In this document: piece after piece, positions 7,269 to 14,890 of the stretch | Layout of the letters: every line of letters starts with the position of its first letter | Position numbering within the stretch: the first letter of the stretch is position 1 | Assembly (NCBI GenBank): GCA_934255545.1 | Contig: CAKQOE010000042.1 | Coordinates: 1 to 20,006, forward strand | Length of the DNA: 20,006 bases | Reading direction: 5' to 3' | DNA from: an uncultured Clostridia bacterium | Lineage (GTDB): Bacteria > Bacillota > Clostridia > Peptostreptococcales > Anaerovoracaceae | Notes under the pieces: generated by a model | Database searches by the model: none | What the model was told of the DNA's origin: nothing | The model's input: the letters and a program-made list of their open reading frames with translations, nothing else | Program-made: the position numbers and the translations under genes

Positions 7269-7536
7269 TATTAAAAGCAACAAAATACTGATTGAGCGAT
7301 TTTTAATAAAAGAATTTATAAAGTAGCCTCTCACTTATATTAGAATAGCTTAAAATCGGGAACCCCATACATAAAACACGCAAACGCATGACGTGTATAT
7401 GTATGGATCGTAAAGCGCGCAGCGTCATACATAATGATGGCAAAGCGGCATAAAATTTCATGTAACAAACTGAAAATTACAACGGTCTCCGAGATCCCGT
7501 CAAAAGATCTCCATAATAAATCTCAAAATCTCAAAC
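7269..7536. other. Gene-free spacer with inverted repeat
   Basis: I find no supported gene here. A notable inverted repeat at 7365-7406 pairs CCATACATA with TATGTATGG and, inside it, ACACG with CGTGT, around an 11-base loop. A further CATACATA copy follows near 7426-7433. The first hundred bases keep the AT-rich composition of the preceding gene. The role is unknown. Confidence 0.5.
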
Positions 7537-7573
7537 AAAAAAGGAACCGGCAGTGTGTCAGGTTCCTTTTTTA
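7537..7573 (+). terminator. Intrinsic terminator
   Basis: AAAAAAGGAACC at 7537-7548 pairs with GGTTCCTTTTTT at 7561-7572 across a 12-base loop, followed by more T. The flanking A- and T-runs make it work in either direction. It probably ends transcription of the small secreted protein gene and insulates the PTS-like gene downstream. Confidence 0.85.
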
Positions 7574-7596
7574 TTTGTAGCTAACGTAAAAAATAC

Positions 7597-7672
7597 TTGA
7601 CTATATCAAAAAAAAGTATTATTTTATTATGTATCAACTTATGTGACAAGACACATAAAAAGACACTGATAC
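7597..7672 (+). promoter_or_regulatory. Probable promoter and structured leader of PTS IIC gene
   Basis: TTGACT at 7597-7602 is followed after 17 bases by TATTTT, a plausible sigma-A promoter. An inverted repeat AATACTT...AAGTATT brackets the -35 and spacer and could be an operator. The leader at 7631-7672 can fold with an outer stem GTATCA/TGATAC and an inner stem TTATGTG/CACATAA around ACAAGA. There is no T-run, so this is not a terminator. Confidence 0.5.
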
Positions 7673-7693
7673 GTAAAAACAGGGAGAAGTATT

Positions 7694-8746
7694 ATGAAAG
7701 AATTTCTGAAGAGAAAAAACATCATTTTTTCAGCAAAACGCTACGGCATAGACGCGCTTGGAGCTATGGCGCAGGGACTTTTTGCATCGCTGCTTATAGG
7801 TACTATCATAGGAACCATAGGCGAGCAGGCAGGTATCGAGATGCTTGTCACAGTCGGCGGCTATGCAAAAGCAGCTACAGGCGCAGCTATGGCGATATCT
7901 ATAGGCTATGCTCTGCAGGCTCCTCAGCTTGTACTGTTTTCTCTGGCGGCAGTAGGCCAGGCAGCAAACGAGCTTGGCGGCGCCGGAGGCCCGCTTGCAG
8001 TTTTTGTCGTTACGATATTTGCAGCAGAGTTCGGTAAGCTCGTATCAAAAGAAACAAAGCTGGACATAATAGTTACACCGTTCGTTACCATATGCGTCGG
8101 AGTGCTCCTGAGTGCATGGTGGGCGCCGTCCATCGGCGCAGCGGCAAGCTCCGTAGGCGGAGCGATAATGTGGGCAACTGAGCTTCAGCCGTTATTTATG
8201 GGAATAATAGTTTCCGTACTCGTAGGAGTAGCGCTCACGCTCCCTATAAGCAGCGCAGCCATATGCGCAGCGCTCGGACTTACAGGCCTTGCAGGCGGAG
8301 CCGCAGTAGCAGGCTGCTGCGCGCAGATGATAGGATTCGCAGTTATGAGCTTCAGAGAAAACGGCATAGGCGGACTCTTTGCACAGGGCATAGGAACATC
8401 GATGCTTCAGATAGGAAATATAGTAAAAAATCCGCGTATCTGGATACCGCCGACATTGGCATCAGCAGTTACAGGTCCGCTGGCAACATGCATTTTCCAC
8501 ATGCAGATGAACGGTGCAGCTGTTGCTTCAGGCATGGGAACGTGCGGTCTTGTAGGCCAGATCGGCGTTTACACAGGCTGGCTGAATGATATCGCAGCCG
8601 GCAGCAAAGCTGCGGTTACACCGATGGACTGGGCAGGCCTGCTCCTTATATGCTTCGTGCTCCCGGCTGTGCTCACGGTGATATTTGCAGCTCCGCTCAG
8701 AAAGTGCGGCTGGATAAAGGAAAACGACCTTAAGCTCGAGCTGTGA
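7694..8746 (+). CDS. PTS transporter subunit IIC-like membrane protein (PfoR family)
   Basis: This 350-residue integral membrane protein has roughly nine or ten hydrophobic segments and many glycine-alanine-rich helices. It fits the PTS_EIIC_2 family that includes Clostridium perfringens PfoR, a membrane protein linked to toxin gene regulation. Conserved-looking stretches include YGIDALGAMAQGLFASLLIG at residues 17-36, ATGAAMAISIGYALQAPQLV near 60-80 and MQMNGAAVASGMGTCGLVGQ near 275. There is no EIIA or EIIB gene nearby, which is usual for this group and leaves the substrate unknown. ATG 7694 has GGGAG about eight bases upstream. The gene stands alone between two terminators with its own promoter. 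Confidence 0.85.
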   Translation: MKEFLKRKNIIFSAKRYGIDALGAMAQGLFASLLIGTIIGTIGEQAGIEMLVTVGGYAKAATGAAMAISIGYALQAPQLVLFSLAAVGQAANELGGAGGPLAVFVVTIFAAEFGKLVSKETKLDIIVTPFVTICVGVLLSAWWAPSIGAAASSVGGAIMWATELQPLFMGIIVSVLVGVALTLPISSAAICAALGLTGLAGGAAVAGCCAQMIGFAVMSFRENGIGGLFAQGIGTSMLQIGNIVKNPRIWIPPTLASAVTGPLATCIFHMQMNGAAVASGMGTCGLVGQIGVYTGWLNDIAAGSKAAVTPMDWAGLLLICFVLPAVLTVIFAAPLRKCGWIKENDLKLEL

Positions 8747-8779
8747 TAGAAGTTTCAACATATACATATACATAAAAAA

Positions 8780-8828
8780 GGCGCCGGACGCCGCGGGCAT
8801 ACTGCCTGCGGCACCGGCGCCATACTGT
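8780..8828. terminator. Long GC-rich hairpin, probable terminator
   Basis: GGCGCCGG at 8780-8787 pairs with CCGGCGCC at 8814-8821, and inside it GCCGC-GGCA pairs with TGCC-GCGGC around a short loop. On the plus strand the following T-tract is weak (ATACTGTTTT). On the minus strand the hairpin is followed by six T. It most likely ends the PTS IIC transcript and blocks reverse transcription. Confidence 0.7.
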
Positions 8829-8840
8829 TTTATCAATGGT

Positions 8841-8856
8841 CGGGCGGTGACGCCCG
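8841..8856. repeat. GTGA-loop GC hairpin
   Basis: CGGGCG-GTGA-CGCCCG is a perfect six-base-pair stem capped by a GNRA-class tetraloop. It lies between the PTS IIC terminator and niaR with no T-tract after it. A near-identical design (GCGCG-GTGA-CGCGC) occurs at 11636-11649, and on the minus strand at 19303-19318. Confidence 0.6.
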
Positions 8857-8960
8857 GTTGTCGTAGCGAATAATATTTTTTTGTGTTAGAATATTCGGTA
8901 ACAATTAAAAACGGTATTGAATCCGTTTTTCCTGAAAGATTACAGGAGATAAAGAGAAAT

Positions 8961-9485
8961 ATGGATGGAAAAGAACGCAGGATACAGATCCTGGAAAAAA
9001 TAAAAGAAAGCAGCAAGCCTGTTTCAGCATCTAAGCTCGCTGCGTTATACGGAGTCAGCCGCCAGGTAGTCGTACAGGACATAGCGCTTATCAGAGCGGC
9101 CGGGCACGAGATAATATCAACGAATCGCGGATATATACTGAACGAGCCCTCCGGGCTCAGCCGCATATTTAAAGTCAGCCACACTGAGGAACAGATGGAG
9201 GATGAGCTGACGGCTATAGTTGATCTTGGCGGCAAAATAAAAGATGTAGTAGTAAATCACCGTGTTTACGGGCGCATGGAAGCGGCGCTGAATATCAGCT
9301 CAAGACGGAATATAACTGAATTTATGAATGATATAAAAGCAGGAAAATCAAGCCCGCTTATGAAAGTGACTTCAAATTACCATTATCATACAGTAGAAGC
9401 CGATAGTCGCGAAACACTTGACCTTATAGAGTCAGCGCTGAGGGAAAAAGGCTATCTTGTAGACCGTAAGGAGATGGAAGACTGA
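8961..9485 (+). CDS. niaR: NiaR-type transcriptional repressor of NAD biosynthesis/niacin uptake
   Basis: This 174-residue protein has an N-terminal winged helix (residues about 3-60; KLAALYGVSRQVVVQDIALI is the recognition region) and a C-terminal 3H domain. The three signature histidines are visible in VVVNHRVYGR near residue 97 and in the NYHYHTVEAD segment near 140-148. NiaR proteins bind nicotinic acid and repress niacin transport and NAD biosynthesis genes in Firmicutes and Thermotoga. No such target lies in this window. The start at 8961 gives the family's usual length; an upstream TTG at 8883 would add an unconserved 26-residue extension. The stop overlaps the asnS start by one base, so asnS translation is coupled. 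Confidence 0.88.
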   Translation: MDGKERRIQILEKIKESSKPVSASKLAALYGVSRQVVVQDIALIRAAGHEIISTNRGYILNEPSGLSRIFKVSHTEEQMEDELTAIVDLGGKIKDVVVNHRVYGRMEAALNISSRRNITEFMNDIKAGKSSPLMKVTSNYHYHTVEADSRETLDLIESALREKGYLVDRKEMED

Positions 9486-10891
9486 TGAAAACAGATGTAA
9501 GGACCCTTTACAGAAGGAGCAGCGATCACGATCTCGCGGAAAACTTCCGCGAAGTAGAGCTGTCAGGCTGGGTGCGTACAAACAGAACGTCAAAGGCTTT
9601 TGGATTTATAGAACTGAATGACGGAACATTTTTCAGATCCGTACAGATAGTTTATGAGGAGGCATTCCTTGAAAATTTTGCAGAAGTGTCAAAGCTGACG
9701 CTCTCATCAGCGATAACAGTAAAAGGCGAGCTGGAACTGACGCCCGAAGGAAAGCAGCCGTTTGAGATAAAAGCGAGGGAGATCATCCTTGAGGCAGCGT
9801 CCGATCCTGATTATCCGCTGCAGAAAAAACGCCACAGCATGGAGTTCCTCCGTGAGATCGCCCATCTCAGACCTCGCAGCAACACATTTTCAGCAGTATT
9901 CAGGGTACGTTCGCTTGCAGCATATGCGATCCATAGTTTTTTTCAGGAACGCGGATTTGTTTACGTGCACACGCCTGTAATTACAGGAAGCGACGCCGAG
10001 GGCGCCGGCGAAATGTTTCATGTAACATCTCTTGATCTGGCTGACATCCCGACTGCCGCCGGCGGCAGCGAGGTAGATTACAGCAGGGATTTTTTCGGAA
10101 AGCCTGCCTCATTGACAGTGAGCGGTCAGCTGGAGGCCGAGGTCTACGCGCTTGCATTCAGAAATGTTTATACATTCGGACCGACGTTCCGCGCTGAAAA
10201 TTCAAATACGGCGCGCCACGCGTCAGAGTTCTGGATGATAGAGCCTGAGATAGCGTTCGCCGACCTGAACGATGATATGCAGCTCGCAGAAGACATGGTA
10301 AAGTACGTTATTTCGTATGTGCTTGAAAATGCTCCGGAAGAAATGGAATTTTTTGACTCGTTCGTATCAAAAGGCGTACTGGAAAGAATGCGGAGCATAG
10401 TAGCTGCCGACTTCGGCAGGATAACATACACAGAAGCCATCGAGCTCCTTAAAAAAGCAGATAAAAAGTTTGAGTATCCTGTTGAGTGGGGCATAGATCT
10501 TCAGACGGAGCACGAGCGGTATCTTACGGACGAGGTATTCAGAAAGCCTGTGTTCGTAACTGATTATCCAAAAGACATAAAGGCATTTTATATGCGTATG
10601 AACGATGACGGAAAAACAGTGGCCGCAGCAGATCTGCTCGCTCCCGGCATAGGTGAGATAATAGGCGGCAGCCAGAGAGAAGAACGTCTTGACGTGCTCC
10701 GCACGCGCATGAAAGAGCTTGATATGGATGAGAGCGGATATGAGTGGTATCTTGACCTCAGAAAGTACGGAGGAGCGAAACACGCAGGATTCGGCCTGGG
10801 ATTTGAGCGCATCATCATGTATATGACAGGCATGTCCAATATCCGTGATGTTATTCCGTTCCCTCGCACGCCTAAATCACTTGAATTTTAA
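9485..10891 (+). CDS. asnS: Asparaginyl-tRNA synthetase (class II)
   Basis: This 468-residue enzyme charges tRNA-Asn with asparagine in the cytoplasm. The N-terminal OB-fold anticodon-binding domain covers about residues 20-110, starting at VELSGWVRTNRTSKAFGFIE. Class II motif 2 is FRAENSNTARHASEFWMIEP near 235-254, and motif 3 is GLGFERIIMYMTGMSNIRDV near 437-456. The ending IPFPRTPKSLEF is typical of AsnRS rather than AspRS. The full length is intact. ATG at 9485 overlaps the last base of the niaR stop, giving an operon of a NAD-pathway repressor and a tRNA synthetase. Confidence 0.96.
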   Translation: MKTDVRTLYRRSSDHDLAENFREVELSGWVRTNRTSKAFGFIELNDGTFFRSVQIVYEEAFLENFAEVSKLTLSSAITVKGELELTPEGKQPFEIKAREIILEAASDPDYPLQKKRHSMEFLREIAHLRPRSNTFSAVFRVRSLAAYAIHSFFQERGFVYVHTPVITGSDAEGAGEMFHVTSLDLADIPTAAGGSEVDYSRDFFGKPASLTVSGQLEAEVYALAFRNVYTFGPTFRAENSNTARHASEFWMIEPEIAFADLNDDMQLAEDMVKYVISYVLENAPEEMEFFDSFVSKGVLERMRSIVAADFGRITYTEAIELLKKADKKFEYPVEWGIDLQTEHERYLTDEVFRKPVFVTDYPKDIKAFYMRMNDDGKTVAAADLLAPGIGEIIGGSQREERLDVLRTRMKELDMDESGYEWYLDLRKYGGAKHAGFGLGFERIIMYMTGMSNIRDVIPFPRTPKSLEF

Positions 10892-10926
10892 AATATAATA
10901 AAAATATAATATATGAAAGGGATCGT

Positions 10927-11592
10927 ATGAAAAAAGTAAACACAGTCATGTTCGATTTCGATGGCACGATAATGGACACGAACGATATAATATTAAATTC
11001 GTGGAACTACACATTTAACGTGCTCCGCGGCCATGATGCAGACAGAGAGCTTATGCTCGAGCATTTCGGCGAGCCGCTGGAACTGTCGATGAAGAAATTT
11101 TTCGGAGCGGAAGGCGATACGGTAAAAGAATATATCGATATTTACAGAAGCTACCAGACAGATAATTTCGTAAACGACATAAAGCTGTTCCCGGGAGTGC
11201 CGGAAATGCTGGAATCATTAAAAAATGCAGGATATACACTTGCGCTCGTCACCTCGCGACTGAAGCATACAACGATGCAGGGCGTAGAAAAGTTTGGTCT
11301 GGAAAGATATTTTGACGTAGTAATAACAGCAAATGACTGCACAAAGCACAAACCCGATCCGCAGCCGATAAACATAACGCTCGAAAAGCTCGGTAAAAAA
11401 GCTGAGGAAGCAGTAATGGTAGGCGATACCGTAATGGATCTCGGCTGCGCAAAAAACGCAGGCGTCATATCTGTGCTTGTAGGCTGGAGCATGGCGCTTC
11501 CACCGGAAAAAGTTACAAAAAACGATGCTCCCGATTACATACTGAGGAACGCAGCCGATATGCTTCCATTTCTTGAAGAACTAAATAAATAA
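10927..11592 (+). CDS. HAD family hydrolase, PpaX/phosphoglycolate-phosphatase-like
   Basis: This 221-residue haloacid-dehalogenase-type phosphatase has motif I MFDFDGTIMD (nucleophile Asp10, acid/base Asp12), motif II LVTSR near residue 110, motif III lysine in CTKHKPDPQP near 140, and motif IV MVGDTVMDLGCAKNAG near 161-176. A helical cap lies between motifs I and II, as in subfamily IA. Closest described relatives by pattern are the PpaX pyrophosphatase and Gph. The physiological substrate cannot be assigned. GAAAGGGA precedes ATG 10927. It lies 35 bases after asnS and probably ends that operon at the hairpin near 11619. Confidence 0.88.
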   Translation: MKKVNTVMFDFDGTIMDTNDIILNSWNYTFNVLRGHDADRELMLEHFGEPLELSMKKFFGAEGDTVKEYIDIYRSYQTDNFVNDIKLFPGVPEMLESLKNAGYTLALVTSRLKHTTMQGVEKFGLERYFDVVITANDCTKHKPDPQPINITLEKLGKKAEEAVMVGDTVMDLGCAKNAGVISVLVGWSMALPPEKVTKNDAPDYILRNAADMLPFLEELNK

Positions 11593-11618
11593 TTATTTTT
11601 AAAATTTTATGTATATTC

Positions 11619-11670
11619 AATAAGACTCATACAATGCGCGGTGACGCGCGGGATCTGTATGGGTCTTATT
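11619..11670. terminator. Bidirectional terminator between convergent genes
   Basis: AATAAGAC-T-CATAC at 11619-11632 pairs with GTATG-G-GTCTTATT at 11657-11670. The interior holds a second stem GCGCG-GTGA-CGCGC at 11636-11649. The two genes on either side run toward it (HAD on plus, LysR on minus, whose stop is at 11670-11672). The U-rich outer arms make it plausible in both directions. Confidence 0.75.
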
Positions 11671-12578
11671 TATTGATCATCAATATTGTTTATATCTTCA
11701 AGTATTGTTCTTTTCAGCTGCTTGGCTGCGGCGTTCAACGGATGATGGCTGTCGTATACCATGCAGATATTTCTTTCAGGAATATTCTGACGCAGCGGGA
11801 TCCTGACTATTTCGCGGCTGCACAGGGCGTCAGCGGCCATGGCTTCCGGGATGAAGGCCATTCCAAGCTCGCATTTTACGAGAGGGAGGATCTGATCGGT
11901 AGTAGCAGCTTCTGTGTCAGGGTCGAGCTCTATACCGTGCGAGAGAAAAAGCTGTTTGTAAAATTCGAATGTTGTTGTTTCACGTCCGAGGCATATAAAA
12001 GAATAATCCTGCAGCTCTTCTATAGAAAGCTCCTGGCTTCCGAGGGCTGTGAATGTTCTGCCGCCTACAAGGATCTCGCGAAAAGATCGAAGTACAGTCA
12101 TTTTCAACGGCATGTGAACATCTGCTGGAGTTGAGACTACAGCGAAATCTACCTGACCGCTTTTTACAGATTCTATCGCCTGCGGAGTTGAATAGTTAAA
12201 GATCTTTAATTTTATTCCCGGGTAAGTCATCCTGAATGAGCGGAGCTTATCAAGCAGGAATATGTTTAACGCTGTTTCACTTGCGCCTATAGAGACTACG
12301 CCGCGCGAAAGACCGGAGCTTTCGGAGAGCTCCTCTTCGGCTGCGAATATCTGCGCCATTGCGGATGATATGCGCTTGTTCAGCTTTTCGCCTTCAGGTG
12401 TAAGGCGGACTCCGCGGTTCGTTCTGATGAACAGCGTAGTGTTCGTCTGCTGTTCAAGTGAGTTCATCGCTCTTGTTATGTTAGGTTGGCTGTTGCCGAG
12501 AGCCTGTGCAGCTTTTGTGAAGTTGTGATATTTAGCTACATAGTAAAAGATCTTATAGTATTCAAAATTTACGTCCAT
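11670..12578 (-). CDS. LysR family transcriptional regulator
   Basis: This 302-residue protein has an N-terminal winged helix-turn-helix (residues about 5-65; NFTKAAQALGNSQPNITRAM is the helix-turn-helix and NTTLFIRTNRGVRLTPEG the wing) and a C-terminal periplasmic-binding-like effector domain beginning GVVSIGASETALNIFLLDKL. Such regulators activate or repress a divergent gene in response to a small molecule. Here the divergent neighbour is the unknown gene plus ThrE-type exporter, so that pair is the likely target. The effector might be an amino acid, by inference from the exporter. On the minus strand GAGAGGG lies about six bases before the ATG at 12578. Confidence 0.92.
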   Translation of the reverse strand: MDVNFEYYKIFYYVAKYHNFTKAAQALGNSQPNITRAMNSLEQQTNTTLFIRTNRGVRLTPEGEKLNKRISSAMAQIFAAEEELSESSGLSRGVVSIGASETALNIFLLDKLRSFRMTYPGIKLKIFNYSTPQAIESVKSGQVDFAVVSTPADVHMPLKMTVLRSFREILVGGRTFTALGSQELSIEELQDYSFICLGRETTTFEFYKQLFLSHGIELDPDTEAATTDQILPLVKCELGMAFIPEAMAADALCSREIVRIPLRQNIPERNICMVYDSHHPLNAAAKQLKRTILEDINNIDDQ

Positions 12579-12699
12579 TGTCGCCCTCTCTATATCAAAT
12601 ACTTATTGCAGATATATCAATTATAGTTTTTACTTATTTTAATATCAATAGTATAATCTGACCGAAATGAGAAATTAAAAGAAAGGTCAGGTATGTAAA
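12579..12699 (+). promoter_or_regulatory. Divergent regulatory region with promoter and ATATCAA repeats
   Basis: On the plus strand TTTACT at 12629-12634 and TATAAT at 12652-12657 are 17 bases apart. ATATCAA occurs three times in the same orientation (12592, 12614, 12642), and TATATC/GATATA at 12591-12616 form an inverted repeat with a 14-base spacer, the sort of site a LysR tetramer occupies. Near the gene, CTGACC and GGTCAG (about 12658-12690) can pair around the leader. An ATG-TAA start-stop pair lies at 12693-12698, just ahead of the real start. Confidence 0.6.
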
Positions 12700-13467
12700 A
12701 TGGAAGAAAAAACTATATTTTCCAGGGAAGAAAACACAGAAGCTCTGTTTCAGAAGATCCTGAGTGATCCGTGGTCTTGCGAAAGACTGCAGGATACATT
12801 CTCAGATCATCTATCCGATGAAGATATAAAAGACCCGCTGTCTCCTGAAAAATTTGCGGAGATGCTGTTAAGCTCATACAATAACAGAGATCTGTCTGCG
12901 CTGCTTATGGGAATATGCCGGAGCACTGTGTTTGATCTTATGAGAAATTCATCTATAATACCTTACCGGCTTAATGCTGACGGAAAAGAAAATCCGCTTA
13001 TCATGACTGATGAAAGCGGAATACTTTTGCCGGAGCACAAAAAAATGGTTTCTGATAAAAAATACAAACATTTTCTGGAAGTGTACAACGATATTAATGA
13101 AACAGGCGCCGCGGATGATATATATTTTGCGAGAGCCTATCGTTATAAGCATTCTTACAGAGAAAACGGTACGGATGTTAAGCAGGACGTAGTGGACAGA
13201 GCATATGGCGCGCTTTTAGTTCGCCCGTTCAGTGACACGCTGGAATCTAAAAAAAGTGAGGCTCAGGCATATGCTGACATCTGGGATGTTATGAGCAGCC
13301 TTGAAAAAAGCATACCGGGAGCATTCGTATTTTACGGTCAGGGAGCACTTATAAAGGATGGCAAAAGATATGATGAAATGGCAGTGCTTATACCGGATCA
13401 TATTTTTTCAAAAAATTTGAAACGTACTGTTAAGAAAGCGAAGGCGATTCTTTATGGCAGGGAATAA
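12700..13467 (+). CDS. Hypothetical protein, cytoplasmic, unknown family
   Basis: This 255-residue soluble protein is highly charged, with no signal peptide or membrane segment. I do not recognise its family. It is rich in acidic and lysine residues in the first third (SREENTEALFQKILSDPW, DTFSDHLSDEDIKDP). The C-terminal part looks more ordered (SIPGAFVFYGQGALIKDGKR, YDEMAVLIPDHIFSKNLKRT). AGG at 12689-12691 is eight bases from ATG 12700. Its last 14 bases overlap the next gene, so the exporter is translationally coupled to it. That pairing suggests a role in regulating or feeding the ThrE-like exporter, but this is context only. Confidence 0.75.
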   Translation: MEEKTIFSREENTEALFQKILSDPWSCERLQDTFSDHLSDEDIKDPLSPEKFAEMLLSSYNNRDLSALLMGICRSTVFDLMRNSSIIPYRLNADGKENPLIMTDESGILLPEHKKMVSDKKYKHFLEVYNDINETGAADDIYFARAYRYKHSYRENGTDVKQDVVDRAYGALLVRPFSDTLESKKSEAQAYADIWDVMSSLEKSIPGAFVFYGQGALIKDGKRYDEMAVLIPDHIFSKNLKRTVKKAKAILYGRE

Positions 13468-14818
13468 CATCAAAAGCAACGTGTCACAGTCGCATTTTGA
13501 GATGATAGATAAAAATCATATGGACATACCGTGGCACGATTATACGCAAAATAATAAGAAAATACCTGTAACGGAAGCGACACTGGTAGAAAAAGCTTCT
13601 GTTATAGGGCGCACCGGATTGATGATGCTGTCATGCGGTACAGGAGCATGGAGAGTCAGGATGTCTATGAACAGGCTTTCAAGAGAGCTGGGTGTTACAT
13701 GCACCGTAGATATAGGTCTGATGTCTATCGTATTTAACTGTTTTGACGGAGGAGAATGTGTTTCGCAGTCATTAAATCTGGCAAATACTGGTGTAAATAC
13801 ATCAAAGCTGTACAGACTTGAGCAATTTGTAGATAATTTCACGCAGGAGAAAGACCATATGACAGGAGAAGACATACATCAGCATCTTGATGAGATACAG
13901 TCGCTTCACGGTATGTATTCACCATTAAAGCTCGGACTGGCGGCAGCGCTGGCGTGCTGTGGATTTACATTTTTGCTTGGCGGAGGCCCGGTAGAGATGA
14001 TACTTGCGTTTATAGCAGCAGGCGTCGGAAATACTCTCAGAATGAAATTGATAAGCAGGCATTTTACGCTGTTCCTTAATGTAGCTGCATCCGTTTCTGC
14101 GGCATGCCTTGTCTACGCAGCTTGTCTGTATATGTCTGAGGGAATATTTGGTATAGAACCGGTACATGAGGCAGGATATATTTGCGCGATGCTTTTTATA
14201 ATACCCGGATTTCCTTTTATTACCAGCGGAATCGATATGGCGAAGCTCGATCTGCGCTCGGGGATCGAGAGACTTGCATATTCAATTATCATTATTTTGG
14301 TAGCAACTATGTTTGCGTGGATAATGGCGATGGCTCTTCATTTAAAACCTGTAGAATTTGTAGAGCTGGACCTGAGCGGTATGCTACTGCTCATATTCAG
14401 ACTGATAACAAGCTTTTGCGGAGTATTCGGATTCTCGATGATGTTTAACAGCTCTGTTCCTATGGCAGCTACGGCGGCGCTTATAGGAAGTGTAGCTAAT
14501 ACGCTCAGGCTTGAACTGATAGATATTACAGGCATGCCGCCGGCGGCTGCAGCGTTTGCAGGCGCTCTTACCGCAGGTGTATTGGCATCACTTATAAAGC
14601 GGACGAACGGCTATCCGAGGATATCGGTAACAGTTCCTTCGATAGTTATTATGGTTCCCGGACTTTACCTTTACAGAGCGATATATAATTTCGGAATAAT
14701 GTCACTGACTGATGCCGTTTCATGGTTCTCGGCAGCGCTGCTTATCATAATAGCTTTGCCGCTTGGCCTCATATTTGCAAGGATACTTACGGACAAGACA
14801 TTCAGATACTGCACATGA
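13454..14818 (+). CDS. Threonine/serine exporter family protein (ThrE, fused YjjP-YjjB type)
   Basis: This 454-residue protein has a soluble N-terminal part of about 155 residues, then roughly ten hydrophobic segments. The first half matches the ThrE/YjjP domain (ATLVEKASVIGRTGLMMLSC, then GVTCTVDIGLMSIVFNCFDG). The C-terminal four or five membrane segments match the ThrE_2/YjjB-like half (GVFGFSMMFNSSVPMAATAA, and the hallmark ISVTVPSIVIMVPGLYLYRA). Corynebacterium ThrE exports threonine and serine; YjjPB exports succinate. The substrate here is therefore open. It overlaps the upstream unknown gene by 14 bases and lies divergent to a LysR regulator, a usual arrangement for an inducible exporter. 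Confidence 0.88.
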   Translation: MAGNNIKSNVSQSHFEMIDKNHMDIPWHDYTQNNKKIPVTEATLVEKASVIGRTGLMMLSCGTGAWRVRMSMNRLSRELGVTCTVDIGLMSIVFNCFDGGECVSQSLNLANTGVNTSKLYRLEQFVDNFTQEKDHMTGEDIHQHLDEIQSLHGMYSPLKLGLAAALACCGFTFLLGGGPVEMILAFIAAGVGNTLRMKLISRHFTLFLNVAASVSAACLVYAACLYMSEGIFGIEPVHEAGYICAMLFIIPGFPFITSGIDMAKLDLRSGIERLAYSIIIILVATMFAWIMAMALHLKPVEFVELDLSGMLLLIFRLITSFCGVFGFSMMFNSSVPMAATAALIGSVANTLRLELIDITGMPPAAAAFAGALTAGVLASLIKRTNGYPRISVTVPSIVIMVPGLYLYRAIYNFGIMSLTDAVSWFSAALLIIIALPLGLIFARILTDKTFRYCT

Positions 14819-14890
14819 TCAGGAAATAAGGTTAAAACATAAATATATGAACGGATTTAGCTGCGTGTATCGCAGAAAGGAGAAAATAAA

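Noticed and set aside
8528..9235. 235-residue minus-strand ORF across niaR and the PTS IIC terminator
   Set aside because: It reads through a strong terminator hairpin and antisense to two well-supported genes; low-complexity Ser/Pro/Arg composition is typical of an antisense shadow.
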